A stretch of 64,000 bases of DNA from Lineus longissimus (GCF_910592395.1 NC_088308.1:15889501-15953500); one strand, 5' to 3'. Numbered from the stretch's first letter, positions 26,391 to 39,333 are shown. The notes: a model not told the origin generated them from the letters alone. Translations and numbers: made by a program.

Positions 26391-27044
26391 AGGGGAAACT
26401 AAAGTGACTTGGCCATTAGAATCTAATGGAATATTGCATTTTAAAAAATACACGATTTGGGAGCAAAAATCTGCCTTTCATGGGTATGTATAGGCCTAAA
26501 AACAATATTTCCTTTCCAAACTTTGCACATTGTATTGTTTTAGAGTAATTAGAAAGCTTTTGTTTGAACTTAGATGCAGCCGAAATCAAGTTTGCCATGT
26601 TTGACACATGCGAAAGTTGATGCTTTAGGTAGACAATATATAGAGTGTCAGGGAGGTCCTCCCAGGCATGAATCTACCTATCGCTCCGAAGTCTAAAAAC
26701 ATTGACTTTTGTCAGAAACAAATGGCCGACTCGTGTTTAAATTCGAAATTTCTCTAATTGTGTTTGGGATAACGGGATGACCTTCATAATGTCCTTGTTT
26801 ACCTAAAGAATCCAGTTCTGGATGTGTCAAGCATGGCAAACTTGAGTTCTGGTGCATCTTAGTTCAAACAAAGGCTTTGCTAATTACTCAGAAATAATAC
26901 AATGTTCAAAGTTTTGAATAATATTTTTTGAACCTATCAAAGGCATAAAATCCAATGCTGCATGAATGTTGCCCCCAATATCATGTACTTTTTTTTAATG
27001 CAGCATCGGTCGATTATAAAGGCCAAGTCACGTTAGTTTCCCTT
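26391..27044. mobile_element. Foldback element, arms about 220 bp
   Basis: The left arm 26391-26613 begins aggggaaactaaagtgactt. Its reverse complement, with scattered changes, forms the right arm 26822-27044, which ends aagtcacgttagtttccctt. Shared internal blocks include the ttgaacattgtattg and agtttgccatg regions. The spacer is about 200 bp. No transposase frame is present, so it is a MITE or foldback element. Confidence 0.8.
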
Positions 27045-27289
27045 AATCGTCAGTGGATGAGTGTGATTACACTGGGTACAGGCCCCACCTTTCGTTCGTA
27101 ACTAGCGGCACTATAACAATGACCCATTATAGGTTCGATTACGCTTGGGTTGGTTCACAATACCTGGCATTGGCACTGACACAGGCTCTGGCAAAGGCTC
27201 TGCCACAGGTCTGGCCCAACGATGCATCTCAAAGTGGTCTGCAGTCCAGTGAATGTCATATGAAATCAGACTGCTATAGGCTTATTGTG

Positions 27290-27695
27290 ACTGCAGAGGT
27301 GTGGGCCCTCGGGCACTTGGCCGAAGGGGCACGGACGCGTGAGTCCTTGGGCAATTCATAGGCCTAAGGGTCATAGGCCTAAGGGTCACTAAGGCATAGG
27401 CCAAAGGGTCACGAAGGTAGAAGTGTGGTTCCTTGTGGTCAACGCATCTGGCAGAATGGTCATAAAGATTGAGGTTTGGGTCCTTGGAAAGGCACTTTAG
27501 CAGAAGGCTCACTCAGTTTGAGGTGTGGGTCCATGGGCAAGACACTTGGCATAAGTTAGGGTCACGAAGACAGAAGTGTGGATCCTTGGACAAGACAAAT
27601 GCTGGAAGGGTCACTAAGTTTTAGGTGTTGTCCTTGGGCATACACTTGACAAAAGGGTCACAAAAAAGAGGTTAAGGTATTTTGGCAAAACACTT
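27290..27695. repeat. GGTCCTTGGGCAAGGCACTT tandem repeat, copy 2
   Basis: About seven to eight diverged units of roughly 40-60 bp around gtgtgggtccttgggcaaga, cacttggc and agggtcac. The same repeat occurs with three units at 8.1 kb. Confidence 0.7.
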
Positions 27696-28212
27696 AACTC
27701 AGGGCTAGAGGTTCCGGGGGGCGCCGGTGGACATGCTGGGATACGACCGACAAGCTGACCCTGCAAAGACTGCACGGGGACTGGGTTTCCCTTATACATT
27801 TACACCATTATTTGCCAGAAAAATCACAGGACAGCGCCACTTAGGGTTTTGGCTGGTCACAACGGTGCGACATACTGCATACTGTGTGAAGGCATGTAAT
27901 TGACATGAATATATGTTAGTGCAACAGAATAGGACTGACCAGCAATAGATGTAGGCTGCAGTCCATGCCCACTGGCTGTGGTGAGGTTGTATTATTATTT
28001 TTTAAATCCTTAAAAAAAATTGTCAATGATTCATACTGTAATCATGTCACTGAAACACTGTATCTGCATTTTCTGGCAAAATAGATGTCAGATCAGGTCT
28101 CATTATGGTGTTTTTTTTTAATTCATGCGCGGCCATCCCCTAACTATAGTTCCTAAAAATTGTTGATTTCTTGGTCCTCAGAGTATGCAAGTGTTGATTT
28201 AGCAGTTGTTTT

Positions 28213-28833
28213 TGCAAAGACATGTTACTTGGAGTTTATGAAACCTGGAACTCTGCTCAATAGGCGGCTAACAAGAAACTACGCATTTTACTGTTGTTGC
28301 CGACGGATGTGTGCACTAAACTTGGGATGTGAGTCGGCCCCATGTTGAAATGCCGTCCAGTGCCAGTTGGTGCGTTTTTCGCTGATTTGTGCCAAATTCA
28401 ACATATCTCAAAAGTTCAATGGTTGACTCTCGATTTGGTTTTGATTTTTGTGTAGCGTAAGCAACTGTCTTTCACGGAAGAATGGTCACAGTGACCATTC
28501 TTTCACGGAAGAATGGTCACAGTGACTGTAAGAATTATCCATGAAGAAATGTATAATATTTGGGGTTTTCCGTGATTGCGCGGCCGAATTGGCAATATTT
28601 CCATTTGGGATGGTGAACAGAGCTAGGAGTCAATGCGACGCTTATGATTTATTTAAAGAAATAAAATGCCGGATTAACATCCTGCAGAATCAGGGGAATC
28701 AGGCGTTTCCAGTGAGAAACGACACAAATGGGTTGTCCTCATGCAATAACATTGGAAAAGCATTTTAAAATAGATGTTAACCGGGCAAGTCATCATCGCG
28801 TACTTTCGGGAAAAATTCCCCAACGACACCTTA
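28213..28833 (+). mobile_element. Partial copy of the 903-bp TIR transposon found at 39678-40580
   Basis: About 620 bp matches the reverse complement of about 39900-40490, through blocks such as ggctaacaagaaactacg, tgttgaaatgccgtccagtg, gggatggtgaacagagcta and gtcatcatcgcgtac. The terminal inverted repeats are missing on both sides, so it is a truncated copy in the opposite orientation. A duplicated ttcttccgtgaaagaatggtcac-like segment (near 28470-28525) is private to this copy. No intact frame remains. Confidence 0.8.
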
Positions 28834-28851
28834 AAAAAAATGTTCGATGAC

Positions 28852-28942
28852 TTTTTTCTTGGATGACATTTTTTTGTTTGATGACATTTTTTGTTGGATG
28901 ACATTTTTTTGTTGGATGACATTTTTTTGTTGGATGACATTT
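28852..28942. repeat. Short minisatellite, GGATGACATTTTTTTGTT units
   Basis: About five units of 19-22 bp (ggatgacattttttgtt). It starts just beyond the end of the transposon fragment that ends at about 28833. Confidence 0.85.
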
Positions 28943-28949
28943 TCTAAAT

Positions 28950-29870
28950 GTTCGATTACTTTTTTGTTTCTCTGGAATTTTTGAAGCAGACGGCGTGCCA
29001 TATTGACTTAACTCGAAATTTAGTGCATATGACGGATACAGCTTATTTAAAAAAATTTACCAACGAGCGCAAATTTTGGATGTTTTTTCGTGTGAGGCAG
29101 CCATTCTCCCAGGCCTCAAGAAGCACTATCCAGGGCAGTCTGCTCTGTAAGTTGGAAGGCCTGATAAGATGCTCAGAAATTTGGAGAACTCATTTTCCAG
29201 GGTCCTGTAGGGGGCACCTCGTGTGAGAGCGCCCAGAGATCAATAAATGAAATATTCTGAACTTAATGCAATCACTGGCTTGCGAACTGTATCGGTTAGC
29301 CTTCCGTTTAAAATATGGTTATACAAAGATATGACCAAACTACTATTATCTTTAACCCCTTGAACCCTCATGTTTTAGGCCATTGTTCACATTTTCAGAC
29401 TTGACTTGTAAACTTCTAGCTAGGTGACACTGCCAGCAAACCGAACGGGTCACGGAACTGATATATCTTTTTTTTTTGGGGGGGGGGGTTACCCATTGAG
29501 TAAACAGACAAAAATTCATGCCAAATTTCTTTAAAATCCAGGGGGGTCAAATGCAGAAATTTTCCAGTTAGAGGCCTGCATACTGCAGAATTGTTGTTCA
29601 AAGTTCCAAATACACTTTTAGAAGTACCAGGTCCAAAACAGTGTGTATTATGTTTAATTGTGCAGGCGACAAAGGTAAGTGAATAATGTCTATTCATTTT
29701 CCCGCTTTTGGTTTGATGGCCACAGTTCTGCTGCATGGTAGTGTCAAACCATGATCAGTGGTTGAAAATAATCAAAGATTTATGAGGTTTTTGTTATTGT
29801 TTTTTAGTCATGAATACAATAATGACATAGAACCTGTTCTAAAATACAGACTTTTCTGCTCTGTTCAGTT
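28950..29870. other. Intergenic DNA with a T9G13 tract
   Basis: No gene was seen. A t-run followed by a g-run at about 29469-29488 is the only notable feature. Confidence 0.35.
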
Positions 29871-29876
29871 ACCCCT

Positions 29877-31250
29877 TTTTAGCTCGCCTGGGTGAGCTTA
29901 TGTCTTGTCCGTCGTTTGTCAGTCAGTCTGTCATCCGTCCGTCCATCGTCCATTTGACCTACTTTCTGGGCTACAGGCAGCCATCTATGAAAGCCTTATT
30001 TTTGTAAATATCTCGTGAACGCTGATTGCTAGAACCATGATTTTTTTACTGTCAATTATTCTAATGAGACTTCATGACATAATGTACGGGTTTTTATTTG
30101 ACCTACTTTTGAAGGTTGCAGAGGTCAAACTCTAAAATTTCAGCCAAGGTGGCGCGTTTCTTCATTAGTTGTCCTAGACTCTTCAAATTTGATGTGTAGA
30201 CACCTGTTGAGCATCTGTACATAATAATAAAAACTGAGGTCAGTGTTTATGTGAACTACTTGTCAGGTGTAAGTTGACCAGGTCATAAAACTCAATGTTG
30301 GTCATATATCAATAAACCGTCACTGTGTGATCTTTAAATGTGCATCATTGATTGATACAATCAAGCTAAACATAGTACTTATAACATTGCGACCTTGACC
30401 TATTTTCCAAGGTCAGAAAGTTCAAACTCAAAAATTTCACTGATGGTGGTATGTTTATTACTATTTGTCACTGATTCTTCAAATTTTATATGTTGACACC
30501 TATCTGTACAAGTTGACCCAATTTAGGTCAATTGTGACCTAATTGTGACCTATATTATACACTGTAAAGTTCACAGAGCTCAAACTCTAAATGTATCATT
30601 GATAGTGCCACACTTTTGTCAATATTAAAGAGTCAATTTAACCTCCATGTCTCATTATCTACCACTAAATCATTCCCAGGTGAGCACAATGTCCCCAGGA
30701 CATTTCATTCGTGTGGGGAGGTTCCCTATTGATTTTGGGCCACACCCAAAATCCAACATGGCTGCCAGACCGCCATCTTTGTTTTCGAATTCCGCCCCGT
30801 AACTCGAGAACCGGTTGAGTGACAGACCTGAAACTTCTGTGGTGTGATGTCCTAGGGGTGGGGAGGTTCCCTATCGATTTTGGATCTGACCCTATATCCA
30901 AAATGGCCGCCCGGCCGCATCTTTGGTTTTTTTTCGCATTCCGCCCCATTATTCGATAACCGAGTGAGAGACCGACCTGAAACTTATGTTGGGTGATGTC
31001 CTGGGGTAGGGGAGGTTCCCTATCGATTTTGGACCCAACCCGAAAACTGAGTGAGTGACTGATCTGAAGCTTCTATGATGTGATGGCCTAGTTTAGGGGA
31101 GCTTCCCCCGACACGAAATCCAATCTGGCTGCCATGCTGCCATCCTTCTTCTCCATCCCACAACTTCATGACCAGTTCAGCGACAGCCTGAAACATCTCT
31201 GGGGCAGGCATTGCGATTCGCCTCGATCGCGTTATGTCTAGTTATATTTT
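29877..31250 (+). mobile_element. Non-coding repetitive element with hairpin start and internal tandem arrays
   Basis: It begins agctcgcctgggtgagctta (hairpin AGCTC/GAGCT) followed by gtccgtc-rich sequence. A roughly 300-bp internal direct repeat follows (tttgacctacttt, ggtcaaactctaaaatttca, tcttcaaattt, gacacct; compare about 30095-30230 with 30395-30520). Next is a roughly 145-bp tandem array (about 30683-31210), and it ends near attcgcctcgatcgcgttat, resembling the start hairpin. Open frames on the - strand here are repeat by-products. No transposase or reverse transcriptase was recognised. Confidence 0.6.
30683..31210. repeat. Tandem repeat, unit about 145 bp, three and a half copies
   Basis: Each unit carries ggggaggttccctatcgatt, then ccaaaatggccgcc or its variants, then cattccgcccc and gacctgaaacttctg. 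The gttccct word recurs near 30721, 30864 and 31015, with a weaker copy near 31098. Confidence 0.8.
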
Positions 31251-31259
31251 AGTTAAACA

Positions 31260-34200
31260 ATGAGAAACTTTCTGTGAGTCGTTTCTCTGACACAGGGTGT
31301 AGAAGACATGTTATATGATATTCTTCTGCCCTTATTGTCAGGTTCGTTTAACCGGCCTTGAAGTTAAGTAAGATCACTTGGACCAGCTTCTGGAACCAAT
31401 GTTTAGACCATTGAAAGAGGACAGGTGTGCATACATCTACTTCTCAAGGACTTGGGATATATTGGTCAAAGCCGATGGGGGGGGGGGGGATTAGTAGAGA
31501 TGATGATAACACTAGGGTCCGTTGGAGCTGCATCAGAGAGACCCCTAGATTACAGGCGTATTTACCATCATTGGACGGTATAAACTGACATTGGAATTGA
31601 AATAGAATTTCACCAAGAGCGCAAGTGTATTTAGCTCTTACAACTGCCTTCTTAACTTGTCTACGCTTGAATGTCAGCATGTAGTTGATCAAGGTCGCTA
31701 AGTCAAACTGCAAATTACACTTATTCAGCATCTCTGCATGTTTTTGCCAAACCATGGATTATATTGCACTGTGTGTTGCACTGGCTCATGACTAAATCCT
31801 ACTTGAACACAAAAACAGGCTTCACTACAGCAGCATGTTTGGTCACAAATAAGTATCTTAAGAAAGTTATTTTCTCAGAGCAATTTTTGAAAAAAAAGTT
31901 AGAAACATTTGAATTTGATTTTGAAACGGACGCACCCTCGACAGCTGATATACAGATCATATCATATAGAGTAATTTGTACATCAATGTAGAGAATATTA
32001 TGTACGAATGTCTTATCAAATAACCATGTATTTATACTGGAAGGAGTGTTGGGGACCACTTGTTGATTTCATATGGAATGCCGCTTTTTCTATGGTGCGT
32101 GATATGGGTGTATCAATATGTTGACACAATTGAGTTTGAAGGAGACCTACTAGGTGCTTTCCATGTTCTTTTGTACATTGTACCCATCTATTTCAGCTGA
32201 CCGCCAGACCTTTGGGTCTCTCGTTATTTTGTGGCACAGAATAAAGCCACAATCTTTGGTCAAGATGGGGCCAGTGTTTCAGTGCCTGGAACACAACTTT
32301 GATTCAATGCTCCACAAGGCATACAATCCTTCCTCCGCGCATGGAAGAGTGCTGGCCCCATCTAGACCACGGAACGGGGAATTAGCCTTTGCCACACAAT
32401 GTGATGCCCAAAGCGTCCCTTTAACGACAATTTGGCAGTCCAAAATGTGACTTGTGAAGGAATTTTTTTTTGCCAATGCCACAGTTGTCATTGTACATGT
32501 TGTACTTAAAATTGCAAGTTTTGACTAATTTTTTTAAGAATTTGATTATACCTTGATTTAAATTCTTGAATATTTTCTGCTTTGGAGAGCCATAGCCTTT
32601 GTTCAATAGTAACAATGATAATTTTTCTTTCGGTTCTCTGACTATAGGTAAGTGCGAGGTGGCTATTGCGAATATGATTGGTTGAAAATGATTTGGAAAC
32701 AATGGCCTGATTGGTTGGCTAGCCTTGTGACGTCAAACTATTTTTACACCGAGGGGTTTTCCTGTTTTTCATCATGGTTTAAGCTTAAATGCGTTTGGGC
32801 TGGAATTCCTAGCTTTTTTCGAGCTCACACACAGGCCAGGTGTACAGCGTAGCGGATCGAGGCTTATATAATGCGCTATTCTCTGTCTGGCTATGATTCG
32901 CGAGGTCACCTTTCATTGGCCAGAGGAACCAGACTTTCCTTGTCATGCTTTATCTGGCCATGCATCGCATGAAGTTGTGGCACGGTGCATGGCATGAACA
33001 AACAAACAAAGATTAATTTCTGGTGGCTGCAGCCATTATTTGATTAGATTACACTGGTCGTTGATTTCTGACATTTCGGCCATTTCATTTCGGCTTTATA
33101 AGTAACCAAATACACTGCTACTGTAGAATCTGTTGGGGCAGCTCAAAAAACAACACAAACGTAGAAATTCCCTTGATTATAGAGATTTACTGAAAATACA
33201 AATAAAGACAAGTAAATACAAGTACAACATCAACATGTGAAATAATAGCCAACAGGTACAGAAAATAAACGCTAGCAAGACCAAAGACCAGAGAAAAGAA
33301 AAAGACCTAACGTCTCCTATACGTTTTTACAATAAATTCCCCCACCACATCTGAAGCACATTATTGTTTGTAAACAAACCAGGTGGCAAAAAGCCAGAGC
33401 TGGGAATTCCCAAAGATTTGCATGATAATGAGGGAAATCCCAAGGAAAACCCCCATGTAAATTAACATATAAAGGGACCACATGCTCTGCAGGGCTGCCT
33501 GAGAACATGGCACTGGAAAGGGGTTTAGGGCTGCACAGAGAAACACAAGAATCCTTCCTGCAGACCGTTTATACATAAATCATATTAAAAGAAGGGTTCT
33601 AAGGGTTCTATACATATTATTTAAGCTTACCAAACGATTTGTGTGCTGATAAGGGGAGCTACCCCAAGGAAAATCATAACTTGAAACTTGTAAACTAGAA
33701 AAAATGAGTTAGAAGAAAGCAAAATGGTGGAGATCTAAAAAGGAGGCTAAAAAGGGTCCACCAGAGTAAAGGGGTTCACACAAGTAACAAACAGGGCTCA
33801 TTAAAGAGGTTGAATAGCGCCTCCAGAAGCAAGCAACAGCGTCACCCGTAGCAGAAATAAGAACTGCTTAGTGACGTCATGGTTTCCATATACGGCATCT
33901 CATTTGCATATTTTTACAACCTTATTTACTACGAGTTATAAATATGCCAGTAGCACGTGGATCATGCCGGGCGGCGCTGTCAGGTGTTTCCACTATGAGT
34001 TACATAATCGGCTACAAAGAAGCCAGTGTTCTAGTAAATGAAGTTAGCAATGATAGCGAAAGAATGTTAGTGTATGTTACGCAGTCAATAGCGATAGTAG
34101 TAAGTTGGAGAGAGGAGAAAATGGAAAATGGAGAGAATAGTAGTATGGATTTCGAGTCCCAAGAAGAAACTTTGCAAAGTTTTCATCAAACTGATAATCA

Positions 34201-34755
34201 TATTCCTTCCTTCTCTGTCTCCAACAATTAAAAGTTGCTGCAGTCAACCTGATGCGTTTATCCGCGAGCGAATCGACGAGACGAGGCAGTTTTCAAGCAT
34301 CCGAATGGTACCTTACAGATCCGCAAGGGGCGCGCTACCGAAAATGTTGCAAAAATCAATAACGTGATCGTAAATATTGTCATATTTTTCAAAATGAGAG
34401 TATGTAAATGATACGCAAACGGTAAACCAATGAAAGGCCAGTATCTATTGAACCTTACAAGTGATTTGGGGGCCTTGAAACTCCTTATATTTATCAATGA
34501 AACCTTATTCCCGCCTAAGGTTTTGACCGGGCCGTGCAAAACTCCCCTTTTTTTCCCGGGCAGTTCCCTTTAAAAAGGGTTTACAAGGCGGGAAATTTAA
34601 ACTCCAGAGAAACAAGGAAAATTGCCAGAACAGAATCTCTGGTTGTTCTTTAAACGAGAAAGGTATGACTGAAGATTGTAGGTTGGGCGAATATCTACTG
34701 TTATGTGGCCGTTGTTTCGATCCGGGGTTTTGATGAGGAATGGCTCTGCCTGAGG
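31260..34755. other. Intergenic DNA, no gene seen
   Basis: Several open frames of 60-103 codons lie on both strands, none with recognisable content. A G13 tract lies near 31478. Around 32650-32880 there is a TATA-like cttatataatgcg, but no gene to attach it to. Confidence 0.35.
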
Positions 34756-34760
34756 ATACT

Positions 34761-34900
34761 CAGGGGCCCATTTGTTAGAAAGCATGTTGGCTGGTAACAC
34801 CATGTTAACAAGTTGTTCAGTCCATGTGGCTACATCCATGTAGTATTATCATGTTAACATGATGTTACCAGCTAACATGCTTTCTAACAAACGAGCCCTG
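34761..34900. mobile_element. 140-bp MITE with about 48-bp terminal inverted repeats
   Basis: It begins caggggcccatttgttagaa and ends ttctaacaaacgagccctg. The arms stay complementary through agcatgttggctggtaaca to gttaac, leaving a spacer of about 40 bp. The CAGGG terminus is hAT-like, but I see no matching 8-bp target duplication (aggatact versus gtcctgga). It is non-coding. Confidence 0.82.
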
Positions 34901-34904
34901 GTCC

Positions 34905-36030
34905 TGGACGTGGGTTAGAGTTAAGCAAATGGGAAACTATCGAAACCGCTGTGAATCCCTCAGAACTTGTGTAAAAGTTGCCCAAAATTTGGCGAGATCG
35001 GATTTACGGGTTAACAGTTCATAGTGGCCGGCCGCATACTTAAACCCTAATAATATGAGGAGTTGTCATTTGATATGTTTGTAGACACACAGGTCAAGAG
35101 ATCCACCAATCTTTCCCAGGCGCCCTCAAAACACTTCAGGCGGGGCCACTTGCTCAAAAGTGCAACCGGCCACAATGGAGTAATTACAACTAGTAATTAC
35201 CTTACAATATCTTTGGTAACATGATGATTATGACCCGTACGGCCCATCATCCCTCCTCGCCCCGGCCACTGCCTATCATTACTGCCATCGAACCCGTCAT
35301 ATCTCCGGAGATCAATGGCCCTCGCTTACCATCTGTCTCGAGAGTGGCCATCTCCGCGCGAGAGCCGGCCGGCCCTCACTCCTACCAGAAAACCATATTT
35401 ACCATCATTTTACTTTTAGTAAGGTATATCATATTGGTTGAACAATTTGCTTCTGACCAGTTGGATGTGCAAAATCAATTTTGAAATAGTTTAGCCAGTC
35501 AAAAACAATTGTTAATTTTTCAGGTTACTATACGAAAAGTAGTTTTGCAACCGTCACTCATTTCGGAAACTTTTAAAAAGGCATATTATTTGAGTATATA
35601 TGCCTTACAGAATACACGGCTGAATGAGGTGAGTGCCGTAGCATCTTGACGACAGACCTTTCAGGGTAGGAATAAATAGATAACATCAGTTCGTGAGTGC
35701 AATTCAGAAAGGTTCCCCAAACTCGCCACCTTTATAACCTCTGACCCTACTACCAATGTCTTGAAATATCGAGAGGCGGTGTGTACTGAAAACAACTTGT
35801 GCCAGGATTTGGATCTACCAGGCTGGGCTTTCACCGATCTAAGTTTGAGAATTTCAACATACATGAATGATGTTCTCCACGGATGGTGCGCTAGCTGTGA
35901 CAGCGGGGATAATACCCGTGGCCGAAGGCACGGTTCAAGTACCCATTGACAAAAGAAACAATGAGACAACAATAAGCTCTCTTGTTAAGTGCCAATGATA
36001 GGATTTTAAAGTTTAATTTACCTCATTTAT
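34905..36030. other. Intergenic DNA, no gene seen
   Basis: No coding feature is supported; open frames are at most about 100 codons and unremarkable. Confidence 0.35.
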
Positions 36031-36031
36031 T

Positions 36032-36110
36032 TACACTCCGGACGCTTTGGACCGGCCTCGTCCTGTCGCCTGCATCTGAGGAGATCCAATTAGGATGACG
36101 CAATAGACTG
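36032..36110. other. Segment repeated in inverted orientation downstream of the GPCR gene
   Basis: About 79 bp with blocks tacactccggacgc, ggaccggcctcgtcctgtc and ggagatccaattaggatg. It matches the reverse complement of 43832-43905. The two copies bracket the GPCR gene, 3.2 kb upstream of it and 0.5 kb downstream. It could be duplicated conserved non-coding DNA or a repeat. Confidence 0.7.
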
Positions 36111-36111
36111 C

Positions 36112-37820
36112 CACGGGGGTCTAAATTTATTCCGCCAGGTGATCATAAATTCAGATGTCTGGCGTTGTTGGGACAACGTGGGTCGGAGGAGACAAGGTTG
36201 ATTCGAAACGGGTGATTGGGGGCAAGTTGGCTCTGATGTGCGTGACTTTTGATTTCGACATAATTACATTGATTAATAAAGCTTAAAATGCCATTCTTTT
36301 TTGTATGAATTAGACGTGAGGTGTGCTAACTTGGGATAATTCAGTTTTTAATCTCAGTGAATTAATTGAAGAATACGTAAATCTCGTGCTTCTAGTCACT
36401 GTTCAACATTATCCTGCAAACCTAAGCTGTTCAGAATTGACATGTACATGTATTTTGGATTGTTATACCCATAACTTCGACTCGTTTCCATTCGCCCCTG
36501 TAAAAGTGGCGAATATGGCTTTTCTCACACACCAAGGTTTCGTAGAAAGTGCCAGCCTGCGTCATGGAACCCTTTTATCACATCCTTAACATCAATTAAA
36601 GGTAGACAAAATCGAATAGTTCTCAGTCTTATCGTATGGACACCTCATAATGATACAGCATTACCAAGTTGATATAATGGCAAACGCCAATGCATTGTGC
36701 AAGAAACAATTAAATGTTAATTGTTGGGTACTCTCGTGCGGTCCCGTGGACGTGGGGCGGTGCACGCGCAGACGCTGAAACCTGTAATCAGCCTATAAGC
36801 AATTCATATCGGATATTTAATTTCGCGTTGCAAACAAAGATTAAACACATTATTTCATAGGAATACGATACATAGTTCTTTGTGAATGGTGGCGAAGGCC
36901 TAAGGCGGTTCCCCTGAAATCTCACTCCGACAGCTAACCATTAGAGCATTGCCCCGGGATAACAACAGATGACACAGATGCCGGATCCATCTTTCTTAGC
37001 TGCTCGACGAGCGGAATATGCATCTTGAAAGTAGACCCCGAAAAGCTGCATATACCAAATGATATAGGGTCATTGTAGGTTCTATCTCGGTGTTTGGCGA
37101 GAGGGAGCGGCAGCTTGAAGTAAAAAAAGCAACATGACAACGGTCAAGCTCTGCTTGTGTCTGACTTGGCTTTCTTCACTGAGACAATGAGCGCAGACAG
37201 GGTTGACATCAACTATGCTGCCAAGATAACGGCCATCCGACCATGCATTGTCAAAATGGACTACTTTCATGCAGTTCTATATTGAGGCCCGTTATATTGT
37301 GCGTGTATGGCCTGATGCGAATTCACCTGCTGCGCCCCGCCTGGCGAGATATAGAAATGAGATGATAGTGAACATTCGTGTCGTAGTTTTTAAATGGTCA
37401 ATATAATGCATTACATGTACAGCACTTGAGAATTAATTAGACTTTAATTGGAGTGATAAAATCTCAACGCCACTAAATGAAGGAAGATCTGAAATGCTAA
37501 AAATGCGCTTGGGGCACTTTCAATCAAGAGAACGCTAATCCTTCACGCGGGATTAATTTAGAATCTTATGATAACATCATCAGATCATATCTTAACCATT
37601 CATGAAATCTGATAAATTTTCTCGATGTCTTGATATTATCAACTATAAGTGAAATTGATACGAATTTTCATTTCAAGAGCAATTATTTAGGAATAATTAC
37701 CTATTCAGTCATGGTGATGTTAAATTTCTATCTGGTGATCAAGTGGGCCATCTGCCTATAACAATCCACACAGTCAATATCAAGTCAAGTTCCGCTTCGA
37801 GTTGTGTCGAGACTGACGAG
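36112..37820. other. Intergenic DNA upstream of the GPCR, no gene seen
   Basis: No coding feature is supported. Near 37540-37640 an AT-rich stretch with several gatcatatc/gataa words could be regulatory, but this is only an impression. Confidence 0.3.
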
Positions 37821-37826
37821 AACGCA

Positions 37827-38264
37827 TTGGTTCACAATGTGATCCTTATTTCTGTCACTGAATTTGTGTTTTCCGTCGATTTTCTCCTTGAAATCTATGA
37901 CTAGGTTTAAATATTGCTCATAGCCCAGCTGAATTTGTATGCAGTTTTGTCTCTCATCAGATTAATTCCGTATGAATTGCTGAGTTTTTGAGAAAATGTG
38001 TTTTTGTCGTCATTTGTCCGTTTATTTCGTTGATAATTTGGGCGATGTCTCTTTACTCGATAACTGCTTTTAAAATCAAATAAAAGGTTTTTAAGGTATT
38101 TGATATGATTTGATGTTACTAATCGTCGAATGGGATTGCCGTTGGACATTGACTGTTGAACAAGAATGCGAGAATGACGAAAAGATGTCTAGAGTTTTGA
38201 GGGTATATTCACTTCACGAATTAGAACCTTTCTCTTTGAGAATGCCGAATTGTAAAACAGAACG
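37827..38264. repeat. Dispersed 430-bp repeat, copy 1
   Basis: It starts ttggttcacaatgtgatcct and ends gccgaattgtaaaacagaacg. It is homologous throughout, with small indels, to 52942-53366 in the same orientation. There is no terminal inverted repeat and no coding content. Confidence 0.85.
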
Positions 38265-38420
38265 GTATTCATTTGAATGACTCTGATACAGTTATAGCTC
38301 AGTTACCTGCTCCACGAGCCTTGGTTTAGTAAGCTCTACGACAGTCGCGAGAGGGTCAGGAGCCGAGACAATTTGCATGGCCAAAAAAATATTTCGGGTA
38401 GTAGATACGATTCTTATTTA

Positions 38421-38941
38421 GAGGTCACCTGCAACACTTTTTAACTTAGAAAAAAAATAAAAGGGCATAAGATAACAAACACAGTGGTGAAAACAGAATC
38501 GATATCGAACTACCCATCTTCAAGTTATGCAGGTAGACAATTCAAACATTCCGGGTGGTGCAGGAAGAACAAACTGATGTTTTTTAAATAGTTTCATGAC
38601 TATATTCTAAAATTGGACATTTACATGTTCACTAAATGCCAATGTAATTAAAATATAAGCTATCAAAACTTTATTTCAGTACCGTTAATTTGTTTTTCCT
38701 GCACCACCTGGAATGTTTGAATTACATACTTACTTACTTACTTAGGAACCTTCGTGCCCTAGGTGGCACATGGGGCGTTCCCCAGGGTCCTCCACTCAAG
38801 AATACATACTGCTATAACTTTAAAGATGAGTAGTTTGATTTTTATGCAGTTTTAAGACTTGTGTTTCTTATATTATGCCCTGTAATTTATACCCCAAGTT
38901 AAAATTTTTATAAAAGCGTTTCAGGTCACCTTTAGTCTGAA
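38421..38941. mobile_element. Foldback element with a nested insertion in its right arm
   Basis: The outer arms are aggtcacctgcaacacttt on the left and its diverged complement ending aggtcacctt on the right. Matching inner arms are attcaaacattccgggtggt (38540) and accacctggaatgtttgaat (38704-38723). The right arm is interrupted at about 38735-38808 by extra sequence: an acttacttactta microsatellite followed by ccttcgtgccctaggtggca. No coding region. Confidence 0.78.
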
Positions 38942-39333
38942 TACCACCCCATCACTGGCCACTGGGTGTTGACATTATTTGACTTGGTAAAAGGAATGAA
39001 TGTGCATATTACAAAAAGCCCAACAATAAGTAACCGCCGGGAATCTGAGAAGCATATTATATATTGAAGCGTTCATGTAACCCTAAAGTAAACCGGCATA
39101 ATATGCGAATGAAACTGTTTCGAACATGCAAGCGTATTAATTATTTGATCAAGTTTCCGGGTATTTAAACATATTTCAACGCGTTTTCATAAAAACATCA
39201 AATCTAGCAGAGCTGCACTCATAATTGCACAACGTTTTGTTCGAAATAATCGTAGTCGGCATCCGTCTTTGTGGCAAGGAATCCGAAGCCTTCATAATCG
39301 CAGTTACGCTTTTGTAGACTCTGGTCAGTGATA

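Noticed and set aside
32860-32880. TATA-like cttatataatgcg as a promoter
   Set aside because: No gene lies downstream in a suitable position; AT-rich DNA gives many such matches.
33944-34231. 95-codon + strand open frame
   Set aside because: No recognisable content; it may be chance. It does not join to another exon in an obvious way.
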